Shown here: piece after piece, positions 23,976 to 37,687 of the stretch
Layout: each line of letters begins with the position of its first letter
Position numbering within the stretch: the first letter of the stretch is position 1
Assembly (NCBI GenBank): GCA_025677815.1
Contig: JAIXMP010000002.1
Location: forward strand, 310,001 to 374,000
Length of the DNA stretch: 64,000 bases
From: Phascolomyces articulosus
Lineage: Eukaryota > Mucoromycota > Mucoromycetes > Mucorales > Lichtheimiaceae
Direction: 5' to 3'
The notes under the pieces: generated by a model
Database searches by the model: none
Told to the model about the DNA's origin: nothing
Seen by the model: the letters and a program-made list of their open reading frames with translations, nothing else
Made by a program: the position numbers and the translations under genes

Positions 23976-25584
23976 ATGGCGAGAAATCATCATCATCATC
24001 ATACAAACGGTAAGTAACTTATGATTCAAAGATCATCATGATGTACCCATAATAAATAAAACAAATTATTAGAATACCCCCTTATCATTAGAAGAAGAAA
24101 AAAAAAAGAGAGAGAGGATGGGAAAGAGAGAGTGAATATACACTTTGGTGGTGTGTGAGTTCGGTATGAAAAAGAAAGGGTGGCGGTGCCGCGATAAGTG
24201 TTGATGATAAGCACAGGCCCCCCCTTCTTCCTTTAAAAAAACCATCAAAGAAGAAGAAACAAAAAATTCTCATCTGCTTTCTTTTTATTATTTCCTTTTT
24301 CTTTCACTTTTTTTTTTCCATTTTTTTCTCTCTTTCCTTTTTTTCTCTATTTCTAAAACAACAACTATTATATAAATGATAGGTCACGACGGACACGTCA
24401 AGCATACCGAAGCCAATGGTATTCCTGTCGCTGCTGAAAATGGAGGGGGACAAACCAAATCAACAACAACAACGAGCACTGGAGGATTTGGATTTGTAAA
24501 TCGTGTGACATCTTATCCTATTGTCAAGGATGGATTTTCTACCGTCAAAGCCTATGCTGGAAAATCCAAAGTAGCCACCTTTGCTATTGATAAAGCTAAT
24601 ACGACCTTGACCACTGTGAGTAGTTATCAACCCAAATATGTTCAATCTTATTATGAAACTTATGTTCAACCTCACGTGCAACGAGCCGATGATCTCGGTT
24701 GTAAATCCCTTGATTTGATCCAAACTCGTTTCCCCGTCGTCAATCAACCTACAGCTGACATTGTCAGTGCTGTCAAGGCACCTCCTCGAGATATTATCAA
24801 CAATGTACGACAACGTGTGACCACACCTACTCAAGCTGCTGCTCGTGCTGCCAATGATCGTATTGGTTCTGTGGTAGATACATTTGAACAAACTCTTCAT
24901 TATTATTTACCTGCACCTACTTCTAACAATGGCAAACCTAAATCCCTCAACAACAATAACAAACAAACATCCACCAACAAAGAAGCTAATCACGCTGTGC
25001 GTGTATATCAATTGTTAAATGAAGCTTCTGTCAGTCTAAGTCATTTGGTGATTGAAAAAACTCCTCGTTCACGCCAAGATCTTGCCAATTTGTCCCTTGT
25101 TCAAACCGCTACAACGCAACTTCAATTTGTTCAAGAAACTTTGCGACAATCGATTACTGTGTATTCCGAAGCCGCCAAAAACCGATTGTTGCCTGAAGCC
25201 GTGACATTACGTTTCCATCAATTGCATGGTACATTGACTGATCAATTGAATCATTGGGTAGGTTTGGTCAAGACACGTACTGAATTGCCAGACTGGGTGA
25301 AATCACGTCTTCAATCATTGGCAGATACGGCAACAGCTCAATATCAATTTGCAAAGAAGGAATATGCTCGATCGGATATCGCTACGTATGACAAGGCAAA
25401 GAATGTGACTCAAAACTTGCAAGCTCAACTTTTGCCACTTTTACAAAATGTCCAATCACAAGTTCAAGTGTATGCTGATTCAGTACGTCAACGAGCTCAA
25501 AAGGATCTTGGTCCTTATATTCCTGCTCGTCTTGGTGGAAAGACGGAATCAACTCCTGTTGTTGAACAACAACAACAACAATAA
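23976..25584 (+). CDS. Perilipin-like lipid droplet protein
   Basis: Two exons (23976-24009 and 24383-25584) give 411 residues. The 12-residue first exon encodes MARNHHHHHTNG and splices in frame to GHDGHVKHTEANG. A start at the ATG at 24376 is the alternative if the small exon is not used. The body matches the PAT/perilipin pattern: an N-terminal RVTSYPIVKDG segment, then 11-mer-type amphipathic stretches (YQPKYVQSYYETYVQPHV), a DLGCKSLDLIQTRFPVVNQPT segment typical of the family, and a C-terminal helical bundle (about 205-390) ending in a poly-Gln tail. Fungal perilipins coat triacylglycerol droplets and control lipase access. There is no signal peptide or clear transmembrane helix. The 373-bp intron is one of the longer introns in the window. 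It is convergent with COX20. Confidence 0.85.
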
Positions 25585-25983
25585 TAATCAATTCATGGGT
25601 AACGTGAATCCCCTTTTTTCCTAACTCTCTCACACATTTTACTACTATTACTATTATTACTTCATCTTATCCATTCATCCAATAAAAAAGAAAAGAAAAG
25701 TCATTCTTTTTTTTTTTGAAATGGTTTGCTTATATTACAACATTTAAAACAAATCAAAACTTTGAAAAAAAAAATCTCCATTCCTTATTATTTTTACTTT
25801 TTTTTTTTTTTTTTTTTTACTCTTTGTCATAAAATATATATATCTTTGTCTCTTCTCTATTTTTTTTATATCATTTATATATCCCTTAACCCTTTTTTTT
25901 ATCATAAATATATCTCAGCACCTTTGCTTCTTATCTTTTTTTTTCTTTTTTCCAATTGGATCGTATACAATAAATGTTTTTTT
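25585..25983. other. Convergent 3' region of perilipin and COX20 genes
   Basis: T-rich sequence with no gene. An AATAAA at 25681-25686 is a plausible poly(A) signal for the perilipin transcript. A 20-T run lies at about 25799-25818. Confidence 0.5.
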
Positions 25984-26583
25984 TTACTCAACATCTTTAT
26001 TATTATCAGTAGTAGAAGGTGTATCAATAACCACATGAAATGCTCCATTTTTGCCTTGTTCATCCACAATTCTTCTCTTTCCTTCACCTCGAGAATTCGT
26101 TTCCTTGACAATTAAATGTAATCTTTCCAACTTGGATTTTCTATCCATTTGACACATTTCAAAACTAATCAAAGAGATACCACAAAACGCGGCTACAGCC
26201 CAATTGGCAGCAGTTGGTACAGTTCCTATATATACATCATATCATGAGTTCACTTAAAATTTGCTATCAAAAAAAAAAAAGAGAAAGAGCTTACGTTTGA
26301 CCATATAACGAATACCACCTACACCAAAAGCACCTCCCATACCATAGAGTAAGGCATTTCTTGCACATGGGATTTTACCCACATTTTTAAAATCTTCTAC
26401 TTTAATCGTCTAAGAACAAACAATGGGAAAGTGACTCTCGCATGTTAATAAGAACTAAGAAAATAGATAATATATAAATGTTGGTATTATATATATATAT
26501 AAAAAGGGCTAGCTTTACTATGTTCATTTTTTTACCTGAAATGCTTCTGAAAAAGTGGGCTGATTGTTATTATCGTTGCTCAT
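25984..26583 (-). CDS. COX20: Cytochrome c oxidase assembly protein COX20
   Basis: Three exons on the minus strand (26583-26536, 26409-26295, 26225-25984) give 134 residues. The family hallmark KIPCARNALLYGMGGA (about 26-41) matches the PCAR-xxLLYG block of Cox20, followed by a first hydrophobic segment with GxGG turns, RYMVKRTVPTAANWAV, a second hydrophobic segment (WAVAAFCGISLISFE) and a charged C-terminal coil. Cox20 is an inner mitochondrial membrane chaperone that holds newly made Cox2 for maturation and for copper insertion into complex IV. The protein is closer in size to animal COX20 than to the longer yeast form. It has no long N-terminal presequence, consistent with an internally targeted two-helix protein. 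The first exon is only 16 codons. Confidence 0.93.
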
Positions 26584-28864
26584 GTTCTATTGTGAGTAGT
26601 GGTATTTTTTTCCTTTATCGATTTTTGTTGACCAGGCCTTGTGTTTATGGTTTTTTTTTTGACCCGCGCACGAGCTATTTAATTCCTCGGAGCCAAACAA
26701 GCTTTTTGACTGGATGTTGGTAAAACCACGCCACTACAACTTACTTCTATTCACTTGTTTAAAATATATATGCAACTGACCTTTTCGAATATTAAAGTAA
26801 TAGAATTGTTTCATTATTTCCAAGCTCAAAAAAAAAAATAATGTTCTTATCGTGAGTATAAAAAAAAAATGTTTGTTATTTTTTATTTACATATATTCAT
26901 ATGATGAAAGGAGAACGATGATCGATTTTTAAAACAATTCTACTGCATGAAGAACCAACAAACTATACGTATGCCAAGAAGAAACACCCATATCCATCAC
27001 ACTCAAAGAATAAGAAAAGGTCGTTATTCGATCTTTCAAATAAAATTCTTTCCTCGGATGAAAGAGAAGAAGATGGCGTGGCTATTTTCATTATTATTGG
27101 ATGCAAAAGCGATTGGTTTAAAAACATGTGGCAATTTTTTTTATAATAAATAATAAATGAAAAAGTGGGATATTAACCTCACCAAAATAATAAAAACACT
27201 TCATCCAATCATGATCATGATGAGAAAGAATATATGCACAGACTCTTTTTGATTTTTTTTTAATAGCAACGTGATGATTTCCGTTGTGGTGATGTGTGAT
27301 AAAAAATGACATATGTCAGGTTGGGGATATAGCACACACACACATCACAAAAGAATAAAGTTGTCTTGCCACGTTGTTTTTCATCTTGTTAATAAAAAAA
27401 AAGGGATCAGTATTATCCATTTCATCGATTACTCATTCGTTATATGATCGGATACGGTTCTTATATCGGCAGACATTTCCGATGTAGTATTTCCATTCTT
27501 AGTACATGTGTTTTAAAATAAATCATGTGTGGGCTTCGAAAAAAAAAGCGTCCCTTAATAATAACAATAATGTCAATAATCAATAATAATCATCATCATC
27601 TTCATCCACTCTTCCAAACCCAAAAATAATAAATGGCTGAGCCAGAAAACGCACTATTATTTTTTCTGTCATTTAAAAATCAAAGCACATGGTTGACAAA
27701 GGATTATGTGATTTTTTTTTGAAGTGATGTGCACGAACCCTTTTTTTTTTCCTTCCCCCGAACAAGTGAATTCCAAAGATCGACGATAACGTTTTGTAAA
27801 ACTGTATAACAAAAAAGCTGTGGTTTTTTTTTTGAAGTGTATTATATCAAAAAAAAAGAAATACATGTGAAAATTGAAATGAAGTATAGGTACCTTGTTT
27901 TTATTTCCATGTGATTTTAATGCAACTCTCTTTTTTTTTTTTTTGTCAAATTGAATCATAAAAAAAAAGATAAGCCATTTTGACAAACGAAGTAGTAGTA
28001 GATCATTTCATTTTTGATCATCAAGTCCTTGTATAATATTATATATCAATATGAGAAAAATACTTTGTTGGGTGGGGGGTGAGAGAGAGAAAAGTACTCA
28101 TTTACTAACATTATTATTATGATACAACAATAACATTTTTCATAAATTCTGTTGCACAGACCTATTTTTCTCTAAACATAGACTAGAGCGTTTTCCCAAA
28201 AATTCACCCCCATCAATTCAACTTTTGATAGTAATAGTAGTCAAAGACAGTTTATCGATAAAAAAAAAGGCTTTGTTGGAATATATAAATATATACACAT
28301 TATTCTATGCTCAGATAATTATTTCATATTATTATTTATCATTCCTTTCTTCTTTCTTTCTTTCTTCTTCTTTTCTTTTTTAATTCTTACTTTTCCTCGT
28401 CATTCAAATAAAAAAGGTAAAAACCACACGATAAATAATTCAAGTCGGATGATCTTTTAGAGTTGACAAATGGGTTCCGATCGCATGATCCGTGCGGGTT
28501 GGTTTTTTTTTTTTTTTGAATATAGACTTTTAGATAGTAACGTAATATAAGTCACCCGCTTTTTTCATCAATTCAATTAAAAAAATAATAATTAAAAAAA
28601 GCTCGAGGTAAAAATAACATCATCAAACAAAAGGAACAATGTAATTTCCATAACATCACGCCTTTCTTTTTTTTTATTACTATGACACTCATCTTCTTCT
28701 TTATAATAATAGTACATCCAATCATTTCCCATTCCTCGGCTTCTACTTTTTGACGATTGAAAAAAAAAATAACTATATAATATACTCCATTTTTCCAATC
28801 CATCAAAATTTCTTTTTTTTTTTTTTCTCTCACCCCTTTCACTCCACTCCACTTTGTACTCATC
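26584..28864. other. 2.3-kb divergent intergenic region
   Basis: This lies between COX20 (-) and the C2H2 factor (+). It holds several TTTTTTTGAAGTG-type repeats (about 27713-27726 and 27826-27838) and many homopolymers. No gene is supported. The last 60 bases are a C/T-rich tract leading to the zinc-finger ATG. Confidence 0.5.
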
Positions 28865-30376
28865 ATGAGCGGTTTCCCAGAAGCGGCAATTCCGTTGACA
28901 TCGTCGACTTTACCTTCGTGTGTTTCAGGTAGTTTATCATCATTCAACTCTACTTTATTATTTGATGATGAGGAGAATCATCACTCATCATCACCCATCT
29001 CTTTATTAGTTGCAGCTTCTTCGTCTTCGCTTTCCATGACCACATCGTCGAGTAGTGAGGAATCTTGGCCTCTCGTTTTTGATAACACTATGGCTTATAC
29101 TATGTACGATGAAGGGTTACGTACACCTGAATCGTCTGATTTTAACTTACTGCCTTATATTCCCGAAAACTACTATGCTCAACAACAGGTAAAAAAATTG
29201 ATCTTCTTTTTTTTATTTTTTATTTTTTTGTTTCTATGAAATCTCACATTATTTTTTTAAAAATGGATCATCCATTATTAGTATATGAGTCCTGTCACCT
29301 CACCTGAAGAAAAAAGTTGTCCTACACCACAATGGGATCACCCCAACAACTTGACTCGAGACCAATTAATTGAAAGAGTCCTTCAATTAGAGCGTGAACG
29401 ATTACATTATTACTGGCCACCTCTTCATCATCCTCATCAACAAAATTCTCCACCTTCTCCTTCATCTCAACTTCAATTTCAACCCTCAAATAACCCTCAT
29501 CATTCTCACCATCATCATCATCATCATTCACAAAGTAAGCAAAATAATAATAATAATAAATCACGCCAGCATTAAAAAAAAAAAAAAAAAAAAAACATAA
29601 AAAATTAATACATTTTCGTTTTTGTGGGATTATTTTTTTTTATTATAGTACCGGCTCCACCCGTTGTACCAGAAGAAGAAATCACTTATTATTGTCGTTG
29701 GAGTCATTGTGACGTCCAAACTTATCATTTGGATGAATTGATTGCACATATTCGGGATATCCATGTTGGAAGTGGAAAGGTAAATTTATTATTATTATTA
29801 TTATTATTTATTGGATTGTTGTGTTACATCATATCCCATATAAGTCACGCCACTTGAAATAACTCACACCACACCATATTTTTTTTCTTAAAAAAAAAGG
29901 CGGCTTATTATTGTGAATGGGCTGGATGTCCTCGTCAAAATAAACCTTTTATGAAACGACACAAGATGCATAATCATATGCGTACACATACAGGTGAAAA
30001 ACCATTTATTTGTACCATTGAAGGTAAAAATCTTTCTTTTTATTTATTTAAGAATAACTATACTCAATGTAAGAAAAAACTAATAAATATAAATAATATA
30101 TTAGACTGTGATAAACGTTTCTCACGCTTGGATTCGCTTAATACCCATATCAAGACACATTCTTCTGTTCGACCTTTCAAATGTTCTATTCCAGATTGTA
30201 CCAAAGCATACTTTCATTCTCGTTCTTTACGTAAGCATATTAAAGCACATCAACAACGTCTTGCAAATGCAGCATCCAATAACGGTAAAAAGAAAGGCAA
30301 TCGACGCCGGCCAGTCAATGCTTCTTCTTCCAATAATAATACCCTTTCCTCTACTTCCTCTTCTATGCCCCTATGA
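28865..30376 (+). CDS. GLI/ZIC-type C2H2 zinc-finger transcription factor
   Basis: Five exons (28865-29188, 29282-29534, 29649-29779, 29900-30023, 30105-30376) give 367 residues. The N-terminal 190 residues are Ser/Pro-rich with a DQLIERVLQLERERL helix and a His-rich run. Four tandem fingers follow from about residue 205: YYCRWSHC...HIRDIH, YYCEWAGCP...HMRTH, FICTIEDCDKRF...HIKTH and FKCSIPDCTKAYF...HIKAH. Tryptophans in the first two fingers and the HTGEKPF linker are typical of the GLI/ZIC/PacC-like class, where the first fingers pack on each other. A basic tail (KKKGNRRRP) is a likely nuclear signal. The fourth intron falls inside finger 3. The target genes are unknown. It is convergent with the chitin synthase. 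Confidence 0.9.
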
Positions 30377-31061
30377 ATTAAATCCAATCTTTTTTTACCT
30401 TATCTCTCTATTTCTTATTTATTATATCATACAACAATTCCTTTCATTTTTTTTTTTTTTTACTTTCCTCTTTCCATTCCCTTTCCTTTTATTTTTTTAG
30501 TATATCTATCTCCTTTTTTTTTTTTTTGCTTTTTATCTTTCTTTTTTTCGTGTACATAAATCTATTCAATAGAGAAGTCCTGTCGTAGTAGCCTTTTTTT
30601 TAGCCCTCTTTTTTTATTCTTATTATTATTTCTTTTTCTTTCTCTCTCTTCTATTTGTAGTAGTAGTCTCTTTTTTTTTTCAAACAATTAAAAATACATA
30701 TATATATTTGCGGAATTATAATTACCATTTTTTATTATTATTATCATTAAATTAGATACGGAATAATTTATTTATTGAAAACAACAATAAAGCGTGTTAT
30801 ATACATTTTACAACACTAAGAGAGAAAAAAAAAAGATTACAATGGAAAGGAAAAAAGGGAAAACTCTTTTTTTTTTTGGTGGATGAAAAAAAAAGGGAAA
30901 ATATAGATAGCTTTTTTATAATAATGGTATGATGGGAGGGGGAAATGTGTATATATATATATAAAAAAGAAGTAATAGTAGCGGTAATAATACGTAGAGA
31001 GTAGAGTAAATAATAAAAGACGAAGAAAGATGGATAAAAATATATATTGTATTTTTTAAAA
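30377..31061. other. Convergent 3' region
   Basis: T-rich 3' sequence between the zinc-finger gene and the chitin synthase, with an AATAAA near 30785. No gene is seen. Confidence 0.5.
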
Positions 31062-32422
31062 TTAATACTCGTTATGATCATGTTGTGGTGGTTGTGGAGG
31101 CCTTGAGCGTTGTGCAGAATATCGACGAGTATTAATACTTGTAGAAGAAAGCGAAGGTTTTGGTGGCCTTGGACTACCTCCACCATTAGGAGATGGACTT
31201 TCTTGAATATATTGAGGAGAAGGTAATGATGACATACTAGACATTCGACGTTCTAAATATTCACCTTGTCCACTATAATTACTATTTCCTGTACGTTGAG
31301 GATGCAATGGGGTTTCACTATTCGATGATTCCGAACCACTATGATTCCCTAATCGTTTCATTTTACTATGATTATTCTGTTGTTGCAATGATTCTGCATA
31401 TAAATCCATATAACTTCTTGGACGATCTTCCAAAAATCTGGGTAATGGCATATTATTATCCATAGCTGAACGAATTCGACGTTCTTTTTCATAGTCACTC
31501 CATTTCTTCATCGTGGCACGACTGGCATCAAATTCTCCTTGCTTATCACCATGACCATGTTTATCACCACCACCACTTCCTTCGACTTTTCGTGTATCAC
31601 CCCATGAAAAGTCATCGAAATGCCAATAGGCATAGGTGGGTAAGATAAAGTTCCAAATAGGTAAAGAGAATAAATAGATAAACATCCATCCGACATAAAC
31701 TAATTTTCGACTCGTCATGACAATTAAAATGGCTGGTAGACCCAAAATTAAGGCTAATAGTAAGAGTGGAATAATGGCCGGTCGACCAAGAATGGCCAGG
31801 ATGATCAGATACAAGGTAAATGAAATGGCAGCGGGTAAGGCCAAAGTACCCACAAGTTCCATGAATACGACAAATTGCATTGAGAAACAAAAGGTGCCGC
31901 ATAAATCATGGACGAGCACGAGTTCCATCAAGTTGTGAATAGTGGAATTGATCCATCGTCGACGTTGAGAAAGTAAGACACTAAATGTATCAGGTACAAT
32001 GGTTTTACATCTATATGTTTACAAGTAAGGGGGGAGGTAATTAAGGCGACATTAGAATATATTAGATTTTAAGGTTGATATTAGAAAGATCAAATTGAAT
32101 TAATAAATAAATAAATAAATAAAACTTACACAGCTTGAGGAACAAACATCATTTTTCGATTTGGGAATGTTCGTAACATAAGTGTGGATAAATAACGATC
32201 TTCACCGAGCAACAATAAATTCTTTTTATGTAATGTATCCACAACATTTTCAGAATAATGTTCAACAATATCAGGATTGGCAAGAATAGGGACCCAATAT
32301 CCATTAGGTCCTTTGGGTGCTTTGATACGATACATACAGAAACAACCAGGTAAACACGTCACACCACCAAAAATAGATTCAAATGCTTTACTTTGATGAT
32401 GAGAAATATAATATTCGAAAAC

Positions 32423-32466
<44 letters not shown>

Positions 32467-35400
32467 AAGAGATTTAGTAAAATCATATTTAGATAATGTA
32501 GTTAAATAACTAGGGGAGGAGGAAATAAGGAGAAATTTAAATACAAATGCCATTATAATAATAATTTTTATATATTACCTTGAATCATGCTCACCCAGCT
32601 TGCTGTCTTGTTGGCAATACGCGTTTCACCACACAATCCAGAAATTTCTGGATCCTTGACAGCACACGATACCAAACGAGACAAAGCATCTGGAAACAGT
32701 TTAGTATCTGCATCCACCATTAGAACAATTTCATAACGATCTGCAGGAATTCCAGTGACACGCCAAATTGAATTAAAGAAGTCATATTCCATAGATGTCA
32801 TTCGTTCATCAAACATGACCTTTTGCATAAACTGCATCAAAATGATTTGTGAATCGCGTTTACCACGATTACCGGGTTTACTTTCATTGGCTTCTTCCGG
32901 GGTACCACATTTAACAATAGTAATCATGGGTACACGGAGTTGATGTTCAGGTGCAACTGTTTCATCATCATAACGATAATATCCTGCATAGACTTGCGCC
33001 ATATTGTTTCGTTTAGCACCATCGGCAATAGCAATATAACTCCCTGGTTCCACTTGATCTGGAGGAATAATAAAATCACGCATCATGGATACACACACTT
33101 CGGGGGTAGACATACTTTCACCATGACCTGTAATAATACCATCACAGACGACCAAAATGAGTTTGTGCGAGTTGGGATAGTCACTGGTAGCAATGGAATC
33201 CAAGGTCGTACGAACGCCTTCGGGTCCTTCAGAATAACAGGTCACAAGACAAATGGTATGAGCTAATGGATAATTGAATGGCATGTAATCGGCAGGTGGT
33301 TGTGGAATGGCATGAGGAGAAACAGGGTGTGGACATATTGGGGAAGGTGCCAAGGTCGTAGCCCCTCCACTATGACTCTGAAGTTCAGATGAAGAAATAG
33401 ATGAACGACGTAAACTGGCAGCTGCTGTAGCAGGTAAATATCTCGAAGAGGGTGAAGGGGATGGTGTGGGTGTTTGAAAATACGAAAATCGTCGACTTGT
33501 ATAATCTTCCAAAGTACTATTTTTATCGCGACAAGCAAAAAAAGGAAATAAAGAAATGATAAAATACAAATAAAGGAAAAAAGAAAGTGAGCACAAAAAG
33601 AATATGCAAAATAAGATATATATATATATATATATATAGGTAAATATACAAACCTGGATGGTGTCTTCCAAATAGGTGTAGGTGACCGGTCGGCATCAAA
33701 CCGAGTAGAATTAGGTAAAGGTTGAGTAAATCTTGAGGTCTGTGGCAACAAACTACGCTTTTTGATGGGCGTAGGCGGTGGTGGAATTCTTGGACGATCG
33801 GATAAAGGGGCAGCTGCATTGATATCTCTCGTCCAACGTTCCAATTCAGCTTCCCGTTGCATACGAGCCGCGTAAGAAGAACCTTCTTTAAACGTTCCCA
33901 AGCGCCAACTGAGGAACCAGCCAAAGATGACAGCCAATGCAAATCGTGTTAAAATGACACCCAAAATGACCACCAAGGATAAATAAAGGACAATTTCAGA
34001 AGTCATACATCCAATACTTAAGGTATCAATGGACCCTACTTTGATCAACATGGATAAACATTTGGCTTCATCTTCCCATGTTAACATATGACTACTATTG
34101 GTCATTACACGTGTGGCGGCAATGGCGCGGGTCATATCTTTACCGCCAAAGTGAGTATTGTCCGCAAGAATGTTGCTGATGAGACTAGTTGGTTTGATAT
34201 CGTAACTAGACACAGGCAGCAACTTGAGAAGGCGTAGATCGAGAACATCACTATAACAATTTAGTTTATACATCATGCATGCATATGCTTATTGTTTTGT
34301 TTTTTCTTTGTGTAATGTTTTTTTCTTTTTTGTTTGTTGTTCTACTATGTTGTGTAAAGTAAAAAAATAAAAAATAAAAAAATAAAAAAAAATAGGATAT
34401 AATACGTACCCATTATACACCATTAAATAATTGGTACTATTAATGTTATCCCAATTATAATAAACACGACCGACTTTATCGACACCACTTCCATCGGTAC
34501 GAGGTACACCATTATTTTGAAAATCACGATACATGGTACGTGCGGTATTGGATAAATGACATCCCGACGTCAAATTATGAGATAATTGTTTCGTAGTAGT
34601 ATCATTGGGATTAAACATTTGACAAGGGAAATAAACTTGTGGAGGAGCTTGTGGCGCAGTTAAAGAAGTTAAACCTGACATTTTACGTGGAAACACTTGA
34701 GTACATGCAGGAGGGTTAATTTCTTGAAACAGGAACGAAGCATCCATGCCTCCACCATCAATGGGAGCATACAATACATTGGTAGGGTCACTGGTTTGAT
34801 CTTGTACTGGAGGATGACCATTCCATTCCGCCAACATGAATGCCCAGCCACGAATGACCAAGTACCCATTACTAACAGATCCACCATGAACACTCATGGG
34901 AGGTGCAGGACATACGACTTGAGTGAAACCAAAGGTTAAGAATCCAACAAAGCCCATGACAAATAAGATAAAGGAGACAAGACCAATTTTTTCACGCCAT
35001 GCTAATTGTGCAGGACCATAGGGAATGCCTAATGAATTTCATATATATGTTGTATAGTCAACAACAACAAAAGTCAGTATAGACAGATCAACAATTTTCA
35101 TATCTCAAATTTAATTATATAGATATATTTAAAAAAAAAAAAAAAGTGGGGAGTAAAGAAATTTGTGTTACCCATGCAACGTAACAACGGATTTGGGATA
35201 CAGCATGTAAGGAGGCGACAATAAGTGATCCACATTCGTGATGAACAACTACGACGTGTTTCTTCATTGAAATCAACGGCACCTACAACACCTTCATCTT
35301 CATCTTCATCAGGTGCTCCACGTCCTAAATATTTTGTACTACGACCTAAAATACTTTGTCCACGACGAACAGGTGCATGATGATGTCCATCACCACGACG

Positions 35401-35856
35401 ACCAGATTGATATCTTTTTCTAGCACCACCTGCATTGGTTGCTGCTCCAGGGGCTGCTGGTCGTATACTGATATGACTTGTAGAAGTAATGGGTCCTTGT
35501 CTTTCTTGAATTCTTTCTTCTTCTTCAACAACGACCGTATCAATGGTATTAGAAGAAGTAGGAGGTGCCGGTCGACTTCCTGTAGAACTAGGTTCAATGC
35601 GATCGCGATTGGTAGCTCGTTGTCGATAATGATATTGTCGATGATTTTCATCAATGCGTTCACGTTCTGGTCTTACTAATGATTTTTGACGTTTAGGACG
35701 TTGATTTGTTGTAGTGGATGTAAGATGATGAGGAGCAGGATTCATCATGGTCGTGGTTGTTGATAAAGGTAATGGTCGATCGTCGGTTTCTGAATGAAGG
35801 GATATATGTTGATGATTCAAGGTCGGTGAATACGACTGGATTCTAGATGAATCCAT
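31062..35856 (-). CDS. Chitin synthase, class IV-like (Chs3-type)
   Basis: Six exons on the minus strand (35856-35172, 35028-34410, 34250-33654, 33516-32579, 32421-32130, 32010-31062) give 1359 residues. The N-terminus is long, basic and disordered (1-200). Membrane segments follow near 240-265 and in the 530s-560s. Then comes the GT2 catalytic domain: [33 protein letters not shown], the GEDRYLSTL segment and [13 protein letters not shown] (about 1060). Several C-terminal membrane helices end in [10 protein letters not shown], the form seen in class IV/Chs3 enzymes, followed by a Ser/Pro-rich tail of about 150 residues. The enzyme polymerises UDP-GlcNAc into chitin at the plasma membrane. Mucorales deacetylate much of this to chitosan, and Chs3-type enzymes are the usual source of that pool. 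The [10 protein letters not shown] region resembles the cytochrome-b5-like/extracellular loop part of the class. It is divergent from the SDR gene. Confidence 0.95.
32427..32463 (-). repeat. (AT)n repeat in a chitin synthase intron
   Basis: An AT dinucleotide tract lies in the fourth intron of the chitin synthase gene. A second (TA)n tract lies at about 33617-33638 in the third intron. Confidence 0.85.
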
Positions 35857-37687
35857 TTTCTTTTCTTTCTCTATATAGTGTTTTTATATTTATATAAATA
35901 ATAATAATAGTAATAATAATAATAAATCCAGTAATGGATATAAAAGAAAATAATAATTATAAAGAAAAAAAGGGAAAAATTATATAAATATGTATAAAAT
36001 AATAAAAAAAAAAAAAGTAAAAAAGAAAAGAAGAGGAAAAAAAAGGATGCGAATATCAAGAGAGTTAGAGAGAGAGAGAGAAAAAAAAAAGAAATTTGAG
36101 GATTACAGATTTAAGGAGAAAGATCGGAATGAATGGAAAAAGTAAAATGTTGTTGTTGTTGTTGTTGTTTTTTTTTTTTGTTATGATTATGATTAATGGT
36201 GAATAAGTAATAGTTAATAATTGAATAGTAATAAATGGGCGTTTTTTTTTACGATCAATTGAAGTACACCCTCTTTTATTATCAAGTAACGTTTATATTT
36301 GAAATGATTTGGATAAGGTTATCGGAAGAAAGAAACAAGATGAAGTATATAAATTAAATAAATAATATATAATGTTTGGTTTTCCCTTTTTTGTTCCCTT
36401 TTTTTTACTGTTTTTTCTAATAGATTTTTAACTTTTGTAGTAAGAATAAGTAATTGGATTCATAGAATGAGCGATCATAAAAAAAAGACGATGATAAAAC
36501 AAATTGAACAAAATAGAAGAAAAAGGGAAACCACGCGAGTGGATTCAAAGGAATTGAGTGGTTAAAGTTATGTGAAATGATGATGCATGCAAACTTTTAT
36601 GTATCTATGCAAACCAAAAGTGTATCACAATTTTATAGAAGAAACGCCATCTATCTTGATCCTTTTTTTGGGGGAGAGAGAGAGAGAGAGAGAGGGTTTA
36701 TCGTTATTTATTATTATACTACGCGCGGGCCTTATTGAAAAGAGTAATAAGTATCATGTATACTATACAAAAAGAACGATCCATTACACCAGTGATAATG
36801 ACCTAATAATAAAAAATTATGGATTTGTTGTTAGTTATTTAGTTGTTATGATTGACGATCATCCATTTACTTGTATGTTTTTATTATTCTAAGAAATATA
36901 AATAAACGGAGCAAACGATGTGGATTTGGAAGGGGAGAGAGAAAGAGAGAGATGCAGATATCATACCATTTATTATAATATATATGTACATAATCCCCCC
37001 ATATATACCATCATGTACATATAGTTATTATTATTACTTAGTACTTAGTAGTACTACTATTAACTATGACTATAACTTCCCCTTCTTATAAATTATGTAT
37101 AATTCTTTATCTTTTCTTCCTTCTTTACTTTTTCTTCTTCTTCTTCTCCCCAAAATATGAATCTATCGATTTTTTTTAAAAAAAAAACTCGTTTCAAAAC
37201 CCAAAAATTATAATAATAAAAAGGAAAATTCGGGCCGTCATCCGATAGGAAATCGCGATCAAAAAAGGTTTTGGTTGCTGCGCGCTTTTAAGTGATAAAA
37301 TGGGGGAGAAGTTTTTTTTTTTTTTTTGAGTTGATGACTACTATATATGTAACACGTGTGATAATGATTCTTTCGTGTTACCTCTCCAGTTCAATTGGTT
37401 CATTGCCAATAACGTTTTTTTTCTCTCACTTTTTTTCACACAGAAATCCCACACACGCTTTTTTTTTTTTGATTGATTTTCTTCCAACTATTTTGTAATA
37501 TTATTATTATTAAAGATATTACACACACACAAGTTTATATACAAAAAAAAACACGTATAATAACAGCAAACAACACGTCCTCCATTGAACTATTCAAGAT
37601 AATTCCCTTCCACTTGAAAGAATCTCTATCTACATTTTTTTTATTTCCCGTTTTTCCTTTTTATTATAACTTGCTTTTTCTTCTATA
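35857..37687. other. 1.8-kb divergent promoter region
   Basis: This lies between the chitin synthase (-) and the SDR gene (+). It contains a GTT run (about 36150-36168), a GA run (36674-36694), homopolymers and a C/T-rich tract just before the SDR ATG. No gene is supported. Confidence 0.5.

Noticed and set aside
31508..31902. Additional minus-strand frames in the chitin synthase
   Set aside because: They are out-of-frame shadows of the catalytic-end exon.
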